This document shows, piece by piece, positions 16,873 to 25,566 of a stretch of 64,000 bases of DNA (within the stretch, counting starts at the first letter, position 1; every line of letters begins with the position of its first letter). This DNA is from JBFHFS01 sp041583495. Its GTDB lineage: Bacteria; Bacteroidota; Bacteroidia; Bacteroidales; Marinilabiliaceae. A program made the translations under genes and the position numbers. The DNA lies in contig JBFHFS010000019.1 of the NCBI GenBank assembly GCA_041583495.1, positions 18,853 through 82,852 of the forward strand. Direction: 5' to 3'. The notes beneath the pieces were generated by a model, which searched no databases, was not told the origin of the DNA, and was given only the letters and a program-made list of their open reading frames with translations.

Positions 16873-17997
16873 TTAACTCAATACTTCTTTTAACGCCAAA
16901 ACAAACTTATCCGCCATTTGTTTGGTGAGAGTGAGCGGGGGCAGGAGCCTGATTATATTGGTAGAGGAGACACCTGTAAATATTTTCTTTTCTTTCAGCA
17001 AGGCTCTTCTCAGGCCATCCACCTTCCGGTCGAACTCAAGGCCAATCATCAGGCCCCTTCCTCTTATTTCTTTAATGCCATCCACTTCCTTTAATTTTGA
17101 AAGCAGGTAAGCACCCGTATCCCTGGAGTTTTCAACCAACTTCTCGTTCTCCATCACCTCCAGCACTGCCAGAGCAGCAGCGCAGGCCAGGTAGTTCCCT
17201 CCAAAGGTCGTGCCCAGCATTCCAAACCTTGGTTCGATATCAGGAGCGATAAGCACCCCCCCTATGGGAAAGCCATTGCCCATCCCTTTAGCGGTGGTGA
17301 CCATATCGGGTTTTATGCCCGATTCCTGAAAGGAAAAAAAGCGGCCACTACGCCCGTAACCCGATTGGATTTCGTCGAGGATTAAAAAGACTTTATTCTC
17401 ACGGCACAATCTCTCCAGGTCTTTAAGAAAAGCCACTTCTGCTTCATGGATACCACCAATTCCCTGAATCCCTTCCACAATAACCGCGCAAACATCTCCC
17501 TTGCTCAACTCAACAGCCACAGCCTCAGCATCGTTAAATGGCACAAAGGTGACCTGATGGTTTTGGTTAATGGCTGCCCGGATGGCCGGATTATCGGTGG
17601 CCCCCACGGCCATTGAAGTCCGCCCATGAAAAGCCTTATGAAAGGCAATGATGCGCTGTTTTCCGGTATTGAAGGAGGCCAGCTTAAGGGCATTTTCATT
17701 GGCCTCGGCACCCGAATTACAAAGAAAAAGCTGATAGTCGTTGAGGCCGGAGATCTCACCCAGCTTTTTGGCCAGCTGTACCTGCAACGGGTTTATCACC
17801 GAATTGGAATAAAACCCAATGGCATTCAACTGCTCGGTGAGCCGCTTAATGTAGTGAGGGTGCGAGTGACCGATTGAGATAACCGCGTGGCCCCCGTATA
17901 GGTCTAAATACTTTTCACCCTCGGTATCGGTAATATAACAGCCCTCTGCGGAGATGGGCGTCACATCCATCAGCGGGTATACATCGAATAATTGCAT
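16873..17997 (-). CDS. argD: acetyl/succinylornithine aminotransferase
   Basis: A class III PLP aminotransferase that converts N-acylglutamate semialdehyde and glutamate to N-acylornithine and 2-oxoglutarate. TDTEGEKYLDLYGGHAVISIG, trimmed here to its core GGHAVISIGHSHPHY, and LCNSGAEANENALKLA are family motifs. The PLP-binding Lys is in VTTAKGMGNGFPIGG, and the Asp in LILDEIQSGYGRSG. At 374 residues the length is normal. It follows argC by 39 bp. Because the downstream transcarbamylase looks succinyl-specific, the true substrate is probably N-succinylornithine; ArgD enzymes often accept both. Confidence 0.94.
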   Translation of the reverse strand: MQLFDVYPLMDVTPISAEGCYITDTEGEKYLDLYGGHAVISIGHSHPHYIKRLTEQLNAIGFYSNSVINPLQVQLAKKLGEISGLNDYQLFLCNSGAEANENALKLASFNTGKQRIIAFHKAFHGRTSMAVGATDNPAIRAAINQNHQVTFVPFNDAEAVAVELSKGDVCAVIVEGIQGIGGIHEAEVAFLKDLERLCRENKVFLILDEIQSGYGRSGRFFSFQESGIKPDMVTTAKGMGNGFPIGGVLIAPDIEPRFGMLGTTFGGNYLACAAALAVLEVMENEKLVENSRDTGAYLLSKLKEVDGIKEIRGRGLMIGLEFDRKVDGLRRALLKEKKIFTGVSSTNIIRLLPPLTLTKQMADKFVLALKEVLS

Positions 17998-18036
17998 TAT
18001 TTTATTTTTTGATAATTTGAGCCCCTCTGCACAATA

Positions 18037-19002
18037 CTAAAAGGCCACTGACTTTAATCTTAACCCTTCGGATTCATCCAGGCCAAAAGCCAGATTCATA
18101 TTTTGAACAGCCTGCCCCGAAGCCCCCTTTGTAAGGTTGTCAATCACACTTACAATGTGTAATTTCCCGCCATATTTTTGTAAATGCAACAAACATTTAT
18201 TGGTATTAACCACCTGTTTAATGTCAACGGGGTTGGTCGATACGGTTACAAAAGGATGGGTTGAATAAAATTTCTCGAACAAAACGATCGCCTCCTCTTG
18301 GGAGAGGCGACAATCGAGATAAACAGAGGCTAAAATTCCTCGTGGAAAATTGCCTCTCATGGGAACAAAATTAACAGGGCCTTCAAATGCGGGCATCAGC
18401 CCTTTCATGGATTGATTAATCTCACCCAAATGCTGATGTTCAAAAGCCTTATAAACGGATGCATTGTTGTTTCTCCAGCTAAAATGAGTGGTTCCCGAGG
18501 GAGCCTGCCCGGCTCCTGTAGAGCCGGTAATGGCATGTACATGCACCTCACTGAGCAAATGACTGGCCGCCAAGGGCAACAATGCCAACTGGATAGAAGT
18601 AGCAAAACATCCCGGGTTAGCCAGGTAAGAGGCTTCTTTGATAAAGGGCCGGTTCATTTCGGGAAGAGCATAAACAAAGGTGTTTCCCTCTTTCTTCAAT
18701 CTAAAGTCGTGGCTAAGGTCAATTACCTTCAGGTGGGCCGGCAATGAATTTTGGTTCATAAATTCAACAGACCTGCCATGCCCCATGCAAAGAAACACCA
18801 CATCCACCTCATCAAATTTCATCTCGCCGGTAAAACAGAGATCGGTATCGCCCAGCAGGTCGGTATGAACCTTCCAAACGGGAGCGTCCGCATGACTATT
18901 ACTGTGAATCCATACCATTTGGGCACGCGCATGCCCCAATAAAATTCTAATCAATTCACCTGCGGTGTAGCCGGCACCTCCAACAATTCCAACTTTTATC
19001 AT
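18037..19002 (-). CDS. argC: N-acyl-gamma-glutamyl-phosphate reductase
   Basis: Reduces N-acyl-gamma-glutamyl phosphate to the semialdehyde with NADPH. The N-terminal GIVGGAGYTAGELIRIL binds NADPH, and the catalytic Cys lies in LANPGCFATSIQLALLP, the ArgC signature. A late HHxxE-like region appears as FEHQHLGEINQ. At 321 residues it matches the short ArgC type. It sits 34 bp after argG and 39 bp before argD in the minus-strand operon. Confidence 0.95.
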   Translation of the reverse strand: MIKVGIVGGAGYTAGELIRILLGHARAQMVWIHSNSHADAPVWKVHTDLLGDTDLCFTGEMKFDEVDVVFLCMGHGRSVEFMNQNSLPAHLKVIDLSHDFRLKKEGNTFVYALPEMNRPFIKEASYLANPGCFATSIQLALLPLAASHLLSEVHVHAITGSTGAGQAPSGTTHFSWRNNNASVYKAFEHQHLGEINQSMKGLMPAFEGPVNFVPMRGNFPRGILASVYLDCRLSQEEAIVLFEKFYSTHPFVTVSTNPVDIKQVVNTNKCLLHLQKYGGKLHIVSVIDNLTKGASGQAVQNMNLAFGLDESEGLRLKSVAF

Positions 19003-19036
19003 AACCTTATTTTACTTTTTCATCCGGGAAATTCCC

Positions 19037-20245
19037 TTAACCCACATCCAACTGCCCTTTATTTACCTTATTAAATATTTTAAGATGGTTACCCATAACC
19101 TTAGTAAAGCCAATAATATCATCGCCCGTCCAGGCTTTACTCACTTCGCCGTAGTCACCAAACCCGCTTTTCATCAAATCGTGAGGCGACTCAATACCCT
19201 TCATCTCAAACCGGTAGGGCAAGAGATTAATAAATACTTTCCCCGAAACGTTGGTTTGGGTACTCTCCAGAAATGCTTCTATATCTCTCATCACCGGCTC
19301 TAGGTACTGAGCTTCGTGAAGGAGCATACCATACCAATTGGCTAACTGTTCCTTCCAGTACAATTGCCACTTAGTAAGAGTGTGTTTCTCAAGGAGATGG
19401 TGTGCTTTAATAATCAACAAGGGGGCTGCAGCTTCGAAACCCACCCGGCCTTTAATGCCAATAATGGTGTCGCCCACATGAATATCACGACCGATAGCAT
19501 AGGCCTCGCCAAGGGCTTCAACCTTACGGATAGCATCTACTGTATTTTCAAAGAGTTGCCCATTAACCCCTTTAAGCTCCCCTTTCACAAATTCGAGAAC
19601 CAGTTCTTCGCTGCCTTCTTTTTGGAGCTTGCTAGGATAAGCCTCTTCGGGAAGCGCCTTATCAGAGGTAAGCGTCTCTTGTCCGCCCACACTGGTTCCC
19701 CACAGGCCTTTATTAATGGAATAGGCCATCTTGGTCCAATCCTTCTTTACACCATAACTCTTCAGGTATTCAATCTCTTCGGCACGCGAGAGGTTTTGAT
19801 CGCGAATGGGTGTTAAGACTTGTATTTCAGGGGCAAGAATTTGAAAGGTCAGATCGAAACGAATCTGATCGTTTCCCGCACCCGTGCTTCCATGAGCAAT
19901 ATATCCGGCGCCAATCTTGCGGGCATAATCGACAATGGCCAGGGCCTGAAAGATACGTTCGGAAGAAACAGATAAGGGATAAGTATTATTTTTAAGAATA
20001 TCGCCATAAACCATATACCGAATGCAGTTACGGTAATACGAATCGGTAACATCCAGAGTGGTATGCTCGGTCACTCCCAGATCGTAGGCGCCTTTTTCGA
20101 TATCGATCAACTCATCACTGGAAAAGCCTCCGGTATTGGCAATGGCCGAATAAACCTCCAGGTTTTTTTCGTTTTTCAGGTACTTTACACAATACGAGGT
20201 ATCCAAACCTCCGCTAAAAGCTAAAACAACTTTATTATTTTTCAT
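19037..20245 (-). CDS. argG: argininosuccinate synthase
   Basis: Joins citrulline and aspartate with ATP to make argininosuccinate. The N-terminal ATP pyrophosphatase loop is VVLAFSGGLDTSYCVKYL, and AHGSTGAGNDQIRFD and SINKGLWGTSVGG are conserved substrate contacts. Length is 402 residues, normal for the family. A 132-bp gap follows the upstream GNAT gene and contains a weak GCTCT/AGAGC hairpin (20264-20278), so a second promoter or partial stop between them is possible. Otherwise it continues the argR-initiated operon. Confidence 0.96.
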   Translation of the reverse strand: MKNNKVVLAFSGGLDTSYCVKYLKNEKNLEVYSAIANTGGFSSDELIDIEKGAYDLGVTEHTTLDVTDSYYRNCIRYMVYGDILKNNTYPLSVSSERIFQALAIVDYARKIGAGYIAHGSTGAGNDQIRFDLTFQILAPEIQVLTPIRDQNLSRAEEIEYLKSYGVKKDWTKMAYSINKGLWGTSVGGQETLTSDKALPEEAYPSKLQKEGSEELVLEFVKGELKGVNGQLFENTVDAIRKVEALGEAYAIGRDIHVGDTIIGIKGRVGFEAAAPLLIIKAHHLLEKHTLTKWQLYWKEQLANWYGMLLHEAQYLEPVMRDIEAFLESTQTNVSGKVFINLLPYRFEMKGIESPHDLMKSGFGDYGEVSKAWTGDDIIGFTKVMGNHLKIFNKVNKGQLDVG

Positions 20246-20377
20246 CTAAATAAAAATTTTCCTGCTCTTTTTGAGAGCGAATTAATTTTAGAGACCTAAC
20301 CATCTAACGGGAACTGAATCCTCAAGAGACAACCGGTCCATGAGAGATATGGTCTAAAATACAACAAGACTCTGAAC

Positions 20378-21082
20378 CTATATGGCAAGCAAGCCAGCCA
20401 GAATCTTCAAGAATGACTTTTTGGTTTTTCCTTCACTTTTTTTCTTTGCGCGTTTGGCCGATCCATTTAAAAATACCGACTGCTTGAACCTCAGCCAACG
20501 TCCATAAACTTTAAGTCTGCCCTGTGGCAGGGGTTTGGGCTTTTCCTCCACCGCAGGGTCGTAAAGCATGCCTGTACAGAGGCAATGCTTTCGATTGGTC
20601 CGGGTTAGAATATCGAAATTCACACAGCTCTGGCAACCCTTCCAGAAGTCCTCATCATCGGTCAACTCCGAAAAGGTAACGGGTTTATAACCCATATTCG
20701 AGTTGATCTTCATCACGGCCAGCCCGGTGGTAAGGCCAAAAAGCTTTGCATTCGGGAAGCGCTTTCTCGAAAGATCAAAGGCTTTTCGTTTAATCTTCTT
20801 GGCCAATCCATGGCCCCGGAATTCATCCACTACAATCAACCCCGAGTTGGCCACAAACTTATCATGCCCCCAACTTTCGATGTAACAAAAACCGGCAAAC
20901 ACCTCCCCTTTCAGGGCAATGATGGCTTTTCCCTCCTCAATTTTAAGCCTGATATATTCAGGACTTCTTTTAGCAATACCGGTGCCTCTGACTTTGGCGG
21001 CGTTGGAAATGGTTTCCAATATCACATCCACATAAGAGAGATGGGCCGAAGATGCTATCGTTATGGATATCTCCTGTTCCAT
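20378..21082 (-). CDS. GNAT acyltransferase, candidate N-acylglutamate synthase
   Basis: A 234-residue protein with a GNAT domain in about residues 5-140; the acyl-CoA loop is DEFRGHGLAKKI (RGxGxA type). After it come four cysteines in a CxxC...CxC arrangement (Cys150, Cys153, Cys167, Cys169), then a lysine-rich tail. The window has no classical argA or argJ, although every later arginine step is present. Its position between argR and argG in the operon makes it the best candidate for the first step, acylating glutamate. I recall that the equivalent Bacteroides gene is needed for arginine synthesis. Use of succinyl-CoA is inferred from the Pro90 transcarbamylase. The Cys cluster may bind zinc. 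Confidence 0.8.
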   Translation of the reverse strand: MEQEISITIASSAHLSYVDVILETISNAAKVRGTGIAKRSPEYIRLKIEEGKAIIALKGEVFAGFCYIESWGHDKFVANSGLIVVDEFRGHGLAKKIKRKAFDLSRKRFPNAKLFGLTTGLAVMKINSNMGYKPVTFSELTDDEDFWKGCQSCVNFDILTRTNRKHCLCTGMLYDPAVEEKPKPLPQGRLKVYGRWLRFKQSVFLNGSAKRAKKKSEGKTKKSFLKILAGLLAI

Positions 21083-21097
21083 TATAATAAAACTAAT

Positions 21098-21577
21098 TTA
21101 TACAAGTTTGTTTTTCAGCCCGGGCATAAAAAGCGACAGGGCAATAATCACATCCGGTCTGGATACACCTTCCCGGCTAATCAGCAGGATGGTATCGTCA
21201 CCGGCAATGGTACCCAGCACTTCGTAGGGCTCCTGGCTATCGATGATAGAGGCAATACTATTGGCAAAGCCAGGCCTGGTCCGGATCACAGCCATGGGTC
21301 CGGAAAATTCAATCGAATCAATGGCACTTACCGGAAAGGCATCAACCACCGCGCGGGGCTCTTCCTTTTCGGTTTCTTCGGGCAACATATAAACGTAGTC
21401 CCCCCCCAACCCAGGCTGCTTGGCTACCTTAAGGGCTTTAAGGTCCCTCGAAAGCGTGGCCTGAGTGGTAGAAAAGCCCTGCCTTTCGAGCAATGCAAGA
21501 AGCTCTTCCTGGTTACCCACCTTATGGTTAGCGACCAACTCACGGATCACATTTAAGCGTTGCGTTTTAACTTTCAT
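21098..21577 (-). CDS. argR: arginine repressor
   Basis: Arginine-responsive transcription factor; arginine joins trimers into the DNA-binding hexamer. An N-terminal winged helix-turn-helix contains STTQATLSRDLKALKV, and the C-terminal oligomerisation domain has the arginine-binding GTIAGDDTILLISRE. Length is 159 residues from the ATG at 21577; an in-frame codon three positions upstream is less likely. It is the first gene of the arginine operon, and two ArgR-box-like sequences precede it, so it probably controls itself, the operon and divergent carB. Confidence 0.95.
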   Translation of the reverse strand: MKVKTQRLNVIRELVANHKVGNQEELLALLERQGFSTTQATLSRDLKALKVAKQPGLGGDYVYMLPEETEKEEPRAVVDAFPVSAIDSIEFSGPMAVIRTRPGFANSIASIIDSQEPYEVLGTIAGDDTILLISREGVSRPDVIIALSLFMPGLKNKLV

Positions 21578-21588
21578 AAATAGCAATT

Positions 21589-21638
21589 ATCGAATAAATA
21601 TTCATTGCAGGGGGCAAATTTATACATAAAAATGAATA
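21589..21638. promoter_or_regulatory. two ArgR-box-like sites upstream of argR
   Basis: The first site, ATCGAATAAATATTCATT (21589-21606), contains a perfect GAAT-4-ATTC core as in the ArgR box TNTGAATWWWWATTCANW. The second, TATACATAAAAATGAATA (21621-21638), is weaker with four core changes. Centres are 32 bp apart, about three helical turns. They begin 12 bp upstream of the argR start codon. Confidence 0.65.
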
Positions 21639-21727
21639 ACCAAAGCCTAAATACCTTTTTTTTGCATTTTTTTCAGCCCCCACAAAAAACCACAATACCT
21701 ATCCCAACCCAACAAAAAAGGGCATAA

Positions 21728-21782
21728 AGATGCTCTATTTCTTTTTTTTCCGGTGAAAAAATATACAAAAACAGGAGCATCT
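21728..21782. repeat. nested inverted repeat between argR and carB
   Basis: Outer arms AGATGCTC (21728-21735) and GAGCATCT (21775-21782) are perfect; an inner TTTTTTC/GAAAAAA pair around CGGT forms a second stem. It ends 24 bp before the carB -7 box, so it is more likely a DNA-level operator than an mRNA structure of carB. Confidence 0.5.
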
Positions 21783-21806
21783 ATATGGCTGTTAAAAAAG
21801 ATAATG

Positions 21807-21814
21807 TACCTTTG
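21807..21814 (+). promoter_or_regulatory. -7 box for carB
   Basis: TACCTTTG is a perfect TAnnTTTG match and predicts a transcript start near 21821. This lies inside the upstream open extension of carB, supporting the later ATG at 21866. The -33 region is unclear. Confidence 0.65.
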
Positions 21815-21865
21815 TATCCCGGAGAAAAACAGTGCGTTCCACCGCTAAATTTTAATACATTTACG

Positions 21866-24800
21866 ATGAAGAAGGATATACAAAAGGTTGTTATTCTGGG
21901 GTCGGGAGCCCTAAAAATAGGTGAAGCAGGGGAATTTGATTATTCCGGATCACAAGCTCTAAAAGCTTTAAAGGAAGAAGGCATAACCACCGTCCTGATT
22001 AACCCCAATATTGCTACCGTACAAACCTCGGAGCAAATTGCGGACAAAATCTATTTTCTACCTGTGACCCCTTTCTTTGTCGAACAGGTGATTAAGAAAG
22101 AAAACCCTGAGGGAATCCTTTTGGCCTTTGGTGGTCAAACCGCACTTAATTGCGGAATCCAACTATTTGAACAAGGCATTCTGGAGAAATACAACCTGGA
22201 AGTTTTAGGCACCCCCATTCAGTCGATTATCGACACCGAGGACCGGGAGATATTTGCCAACAAACTGGGGGAAATAGATGTTAAGACGCCCCGAAGCATG
22301 GCGGTCACCTCCGTAAAAGATGCCATTACGGCCGCCGATAAATTGGGTTATCCCCTTATTATCAGGGCCGCCTATACTCTTGGTGGAATGGGTAGTGGTT
22401 TTTGCGCCAACAAACAGGAGTTGATCAACCGTGCTGAGAATGCTTTTTCCTACTCCAATCAGATTTTAGTAGAAGAATCGCTGAAAGGCTGGAAAGAGAT
22501 TGAATATGAGGTGGTTCGCGACTGTTACAACAACTGTATCACGGTTTGTAACATGGAGAACTTCGACCCGCTGGGCATCCACACCGGAGAAAGTATTGTT
22601 GTTGCGCCTTCTCAAACATTAACCAACTCGGAATACCACAAACTCAGGGAACTGGCCATAAAAATTATCCGTCACATCGGGGTCGTTGGAGAGTGTAATG
22701 TACAATATGCCCTCGACCCGTTCTCCGAAGACTACCGGGTAATTGAGGTAAACGCCCGTTTATCCCGTTCCAGTGCCCTGGCCTCCAAGGCAACCGGTTA
22801 CCCGCTGGCCTTCGTAGCCGCCAAGCTGGGCCTGGGATATGGTCTCTTTGAGCTAAAAAATTCGGTCACCAAAACCACGCCGGCCTTTTTTGAGCCGGCC
22901 CTGGATTACATCGTCTGTAAAATTCCACGCTGGGATTTAAATAAATTTTCGGGCGTCTCCAAGCAAATTGGTTCCAGCATGAAGAGTGTCGGGGAAATCA
23001 TGTCGATTGGACGCACCTTCGAAGAAGCAATCCAAAAAGGGTTACGCATGGTTGGTCAGGGCATGCATGGTTTTGTTGCCAATCCGCCCCTCAAAGACAT
23101 GGATCTGCGCAACGAGCTGGCCAACCCCACCGACCTGCGCATCTTTGCCATTTCGGATGCCATGCAACAAGGGATGTCGGTTGAAGAGATTCATGATCTG
23201 ACCAAAATAGACCTGTGGTTTCTCTATAAGCTGAAAAACATCATCGACCTAAAAGAAGATCTGACAAAACACCATACACTCAACACCTTACCCGACGAAT
23301 CTCTGCTGAGGGCCAAGCAAATGGGCTTTTCCGACTTTCAGATTGCCCGCCTCATACTAAACCCCGCCTCCCTGGAGATGGAAGTAGGGATGCAAAAGGT
23401 TCGTCAACACCGCAAAGAGCATAATATCCTGCCCATTGTAAAACAGATTGATACCATGGCGGGCGAGTTTCCCGCAAAAATCAATTACCTGTATATGACC
23501 TACAATGGCACCAGCCATGATGTGGAGTTTGAGCAGGACGGACGTTCTGTAGTGGTATTGGGATCAGGGGCCTATCGCATCGGCTCGAGTGTTGAGTTTG
23601 ACTGGTGCAGCGTTAATGCCATCGACACGGTAAACAAGAATGGTTATCGTTCGGTTATGATCAACTACAACCCCGAAACGGTCAGCACCGATTACGATGT
23701 ATGCGACCGTCTCTTTTTTGATGAGTTGTCGCTGGAACGCGTTCTGGACATCACGGATCTCGAGAAACCCAAAGGGGTAATTGTTTCGGTGGGGGGCCAG
23801 ATACCCAACAACCTGGCCATGCGTCTGCACCGGGCTCAGGTACCCATCCTGGGGACTTCACCCATTGACATCGACCGGGCCGAAAACCGACAAAAATTTT
23901 CCTCGCTTCTGGATGAGCTCTCCATTGATCAGCCACGCTGGAACGAGCTCACCTCGGTTGAAGACATCTATACTTTTGTTGAGGAAGTTAACTTCCCTGT
24001 TCTGGTCAGACCCTCCTATGTGCTTTCAGGAGCCGCCATGAACGTAGTTTCCAACAAGGATGAGCTGGAACATTTCCTGGAATTGGCCGCCAATGTTTCC
24101 AAGCAATACCCGGTAGTGGTCTCCGAATTTATAGAGCAGGCCAAAGAGATTGAAGTAGACGCCGTAGCCAGAGACGGAGAATTAATCGCCTATGCCATTT
24201 CGGAGCATATTGAATTTGCGGGGGTCCATTCAGGTGATGCCACCATTGTTTTCCCACCCCAGAAACTATACATCGAAACCATCAGGCGGGTAAAACGTAT
24301 TTCCAGGAAAATTGCCAAGGCACTCAATATTTCAGGTCCATTCAACATGCAGTTGTTGGCCAAGGACAACGACTTGAAAGTTATAGAGTGTAACCTAAGG
24401 GCCTCCCGGAGTTTCCCGTTTGTGTCCAAGGTTTTAAAAGTAAATCTGGTAGATATTGCTACCAGAGTTATGCTGGGCCTCCCCGTTGAAAAACCCAACA
24501 AGAACCTCTTTGAGTTGGATTATGTGGGCATCAAGGCACCCCAGTTCTCCTTTTCACGTTTGTTAAAGGCCGACCCGGTATTGGGTGTAGATATGTCTTC
24601 GACCGGAGAGGTTGGCTGTATTGGCGACAATTATTACGATGCCGTGCTTCAATCGATGCTGGCGGTAGGGTATCGGATTCCGAAAAAGAACATCCTGATC
24701 TCTTCAGGGCCTCTTCGAAGCAAGCTGGAGATGCTCAACAGCGCCCGCATGCTGGCCGACCGTCACTACAACCTGTTTGCAACGGCAGGCACCCATAAAT

Positions 24801-25090
24801 TCTTTGCTGAGAATGGCATCGAGTCCACCCTGTTGCACTGGCCCGATGAGCCCGACAAGCAGCCCAATACCATGGAATATCTGCGAGAGAAGAAAATTGA
24901 CTTAGTGGTAAATATCCCCAAAAACCTTTCAAAGGATGAGTTGAGGAACGGCTATCAAATCAGACGCAACTCCATCGACTTTAATATTCCCCTTATCACC
25001 AACGCCCGGCTGGCCAGCGCCTTCATCTATGCTTTTTGTAAGATGAAGATTGAAGATATTTCAATCAAGAGCTGGGACGAGTACAAATAG
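21866..25090 (+). CDS. carB: carbamoyl-phosphate synthase large subunit
   Basis: Makes carbamoyl phosphate from bicarbonate, ammonia (from CarA) and two ATP. Two homologous halves each begin with an ATP-grasp entry motif: VVILGSGALKIGEAGEFDYSG and VVVLGSGAYRIGSSVEFDWC (start trimmed). LGGMGSGF and LSGAAMNVV are the glycine-rich loops. A C-terminal MGS-like allosteric domain occupies about the last 130 residues (LISSGPLRSKLEMLNS onward). Length is 1074 residues. The ATG at 21866 was chosen because family members start a few residues before the first motif and a -7 box lies in the upstream extension. It is divergent from argR and ends at a perfect terminator. Confidence 0.95.
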   Translation: MKKDIQKVVILGSGALKIGEAGEFDYSGSQALKALKEEGITTVLINPNIATVQTSEQIADKIYFLPVTPFFVEQVIKKENPEGILLAFGGQTALNCGIQLFEQGILEKYNLEVLGTPIQSIIDTEDREIFANKLGEIDVKTPRSMAVTSVKDAITAADKLGYPLIIRAAYTLGGMGSGFCANKQELINRAENAFSYSNQILVEESLKGWKEIEYEVVRDCYNNCITVCNMENFDPLGIHTGESIVVAPSQTLTNSEYHKLRELAIKIIRHIGVVGECNVQYALDPFSEDYRVIEVNARLSRSSALASKATGYPLAFVAAKLGLGYGLFELKNSVTKTTPAFFEPALDYIVCKIPRWDLNKFSGVSKQIGSSMKSVGEIMSIGRTFEEAIQKGLRMVGQGMHGFVANPPLKDMDLRNELANPTDLRIFAISDAMQQGMSVEEIHDLTKIDLWFLYKLKNIIDLKEDLTKHHTLNTLPDESLLRAKQMGFSDFQIARLILNPASLEMEVGMQKVRQHRKEHNILPIVKQIDTMAGEFPAKINYLYMTYNGTSHDVEFEQDGRSVVVLGSGAYRIGSSVEFDWCSVNAIDTVNKNGYRSVMINYNPETVSTDYDVCDRLFFDELSLERVLDITDLEKPKGVIVSVGGQIPNNLAMRLHRAQVPILGTSPIDIDRAENRQKFSSLLDELSIDQPRWNELTSVEDIYTFVEEVNFPVLVRPSYVLSGAAMNVVSNKDELEHFLELAANVSKQYPVVVSEFIEQAKEIEVDAVARDGELIAYAISEHIEFAGVHSGDATIVFPPQKLYIETIRRVKRISRKIAKALNISGPFNMQLLAKDNDLKVIECNLRASRSFPFVSKVLKVNLVDIATRVMLGLPVEKPNKNLFELDYVGIKAPQFSFSRLLKADPVLGVDMSSTGEVGCIGDNYYDAVLQSMLAVGYRIPKKNILISSGPLRSKLEMLNSARMLADRHYNLFATAGTHKFFAENGIESTLLHWPDEPDKQPNTMEYLREKKIDLVVNIPKNLSKDELRNGYQIRRNSIDFNIPLITNARLASAFIYAFCKMKIEDISIKSWDEYK

Positions 25091-25139
25091 TACCGGACCT
25101 TAAAGCCCCGGATACCGGGATTGCTTATTAACCCCTATA

Positions 25140-25177
25140 AACACAAAGAACCGGTCAAATGACCGGTTCTTTGTGTT
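25140..25177. terminator. bidirectional terminator after carB
   Basis: An 18-bp perfect inverted repeat (25140-25157 and 25160-25177) with a 2-nt spacer. It lies between the convergent carB and DUF2721 genes, and the left arm ends in the stop codon of the latter. Confidence 0.8.
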
Positions 25178-25562
25178 CCATATCGCTGAGTTGGATATCC
25201 AGCGCTCTTACCGAAATCTGGATCTCACGAACCGATAGGGCCAGTGAGAGGAGAAGCAACAACAGGGCGACACCGAAAATGACCTCGGCAAAAGTTCGCC
25301 ACTGCACGTAAAGCATAAACATACACAATACACACAGCAGAAGGCTGCTGATCCCCAGTATCTGCATGGATCGGGTTAACACCAAACGCTGACGCAGGTT
25401 TTTTATCTGCCCAAGCAACAGAGGACTGGGATCTGACTTTAATCGCTCATGAAGGCCTCTTACAACGGCGGCATAGGCCAAAAACCGGTTGGTATAGGCC
25501 AGCAGGAGCAACGAAATGGCCGAAAAAAGAAGGGCCGGGGTGGTGAGTGTCAGTTGCTCCAT
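25155..25562 (-). CDS. DUF2721 family membrane protein
   Basis: A 135-residue integral membrane protein. LTLTTPALLFSAISLLLLAY, then TNRFLAYAAVVRGLH, match the start of the DUF2721 family, whose function is unknown. Three hydrophobic segments are visible, at about residues 10-25, 65-85 and 90-110, with a charged linker rich in Arg between the first and second. The ATG at 25562 is chosen because the upstream extension runs into the neighbouring gene. It starts 4 bp after the betaine-binding protein gene and so is the last gene of that operon. A role in osmotic response is only a guess from position. Confidence 0.8.
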   Translation of the reverse strand: MEQLTLTTPALLFSAISLLLLAYTNRFLAYAAVVRGLHERLKSDPSPLLLGQIKNLRQRLVLTRSMQILGISSLLLCVLCMFMLYVQWRTFAEVIFGVALLLLLLSLALSVREIQISVRALDIQLSDMEHKEPVI

Positions 25563-25566
25563 AACG

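Noticed and set aside
20810..21556. 248-codon plus-strand open frame
   Set aside because: Lies opposite the GNAT and argR genes, both with clear motifs.
21785..21865. Upstream extension of carB from an ATG at 21785
   Set aside because: A TACCTTTG -7 box lies inside it and carbamoyl-phosphate synthases start just before the first ATP-grasp motif, so the ATG at 21866 is used.
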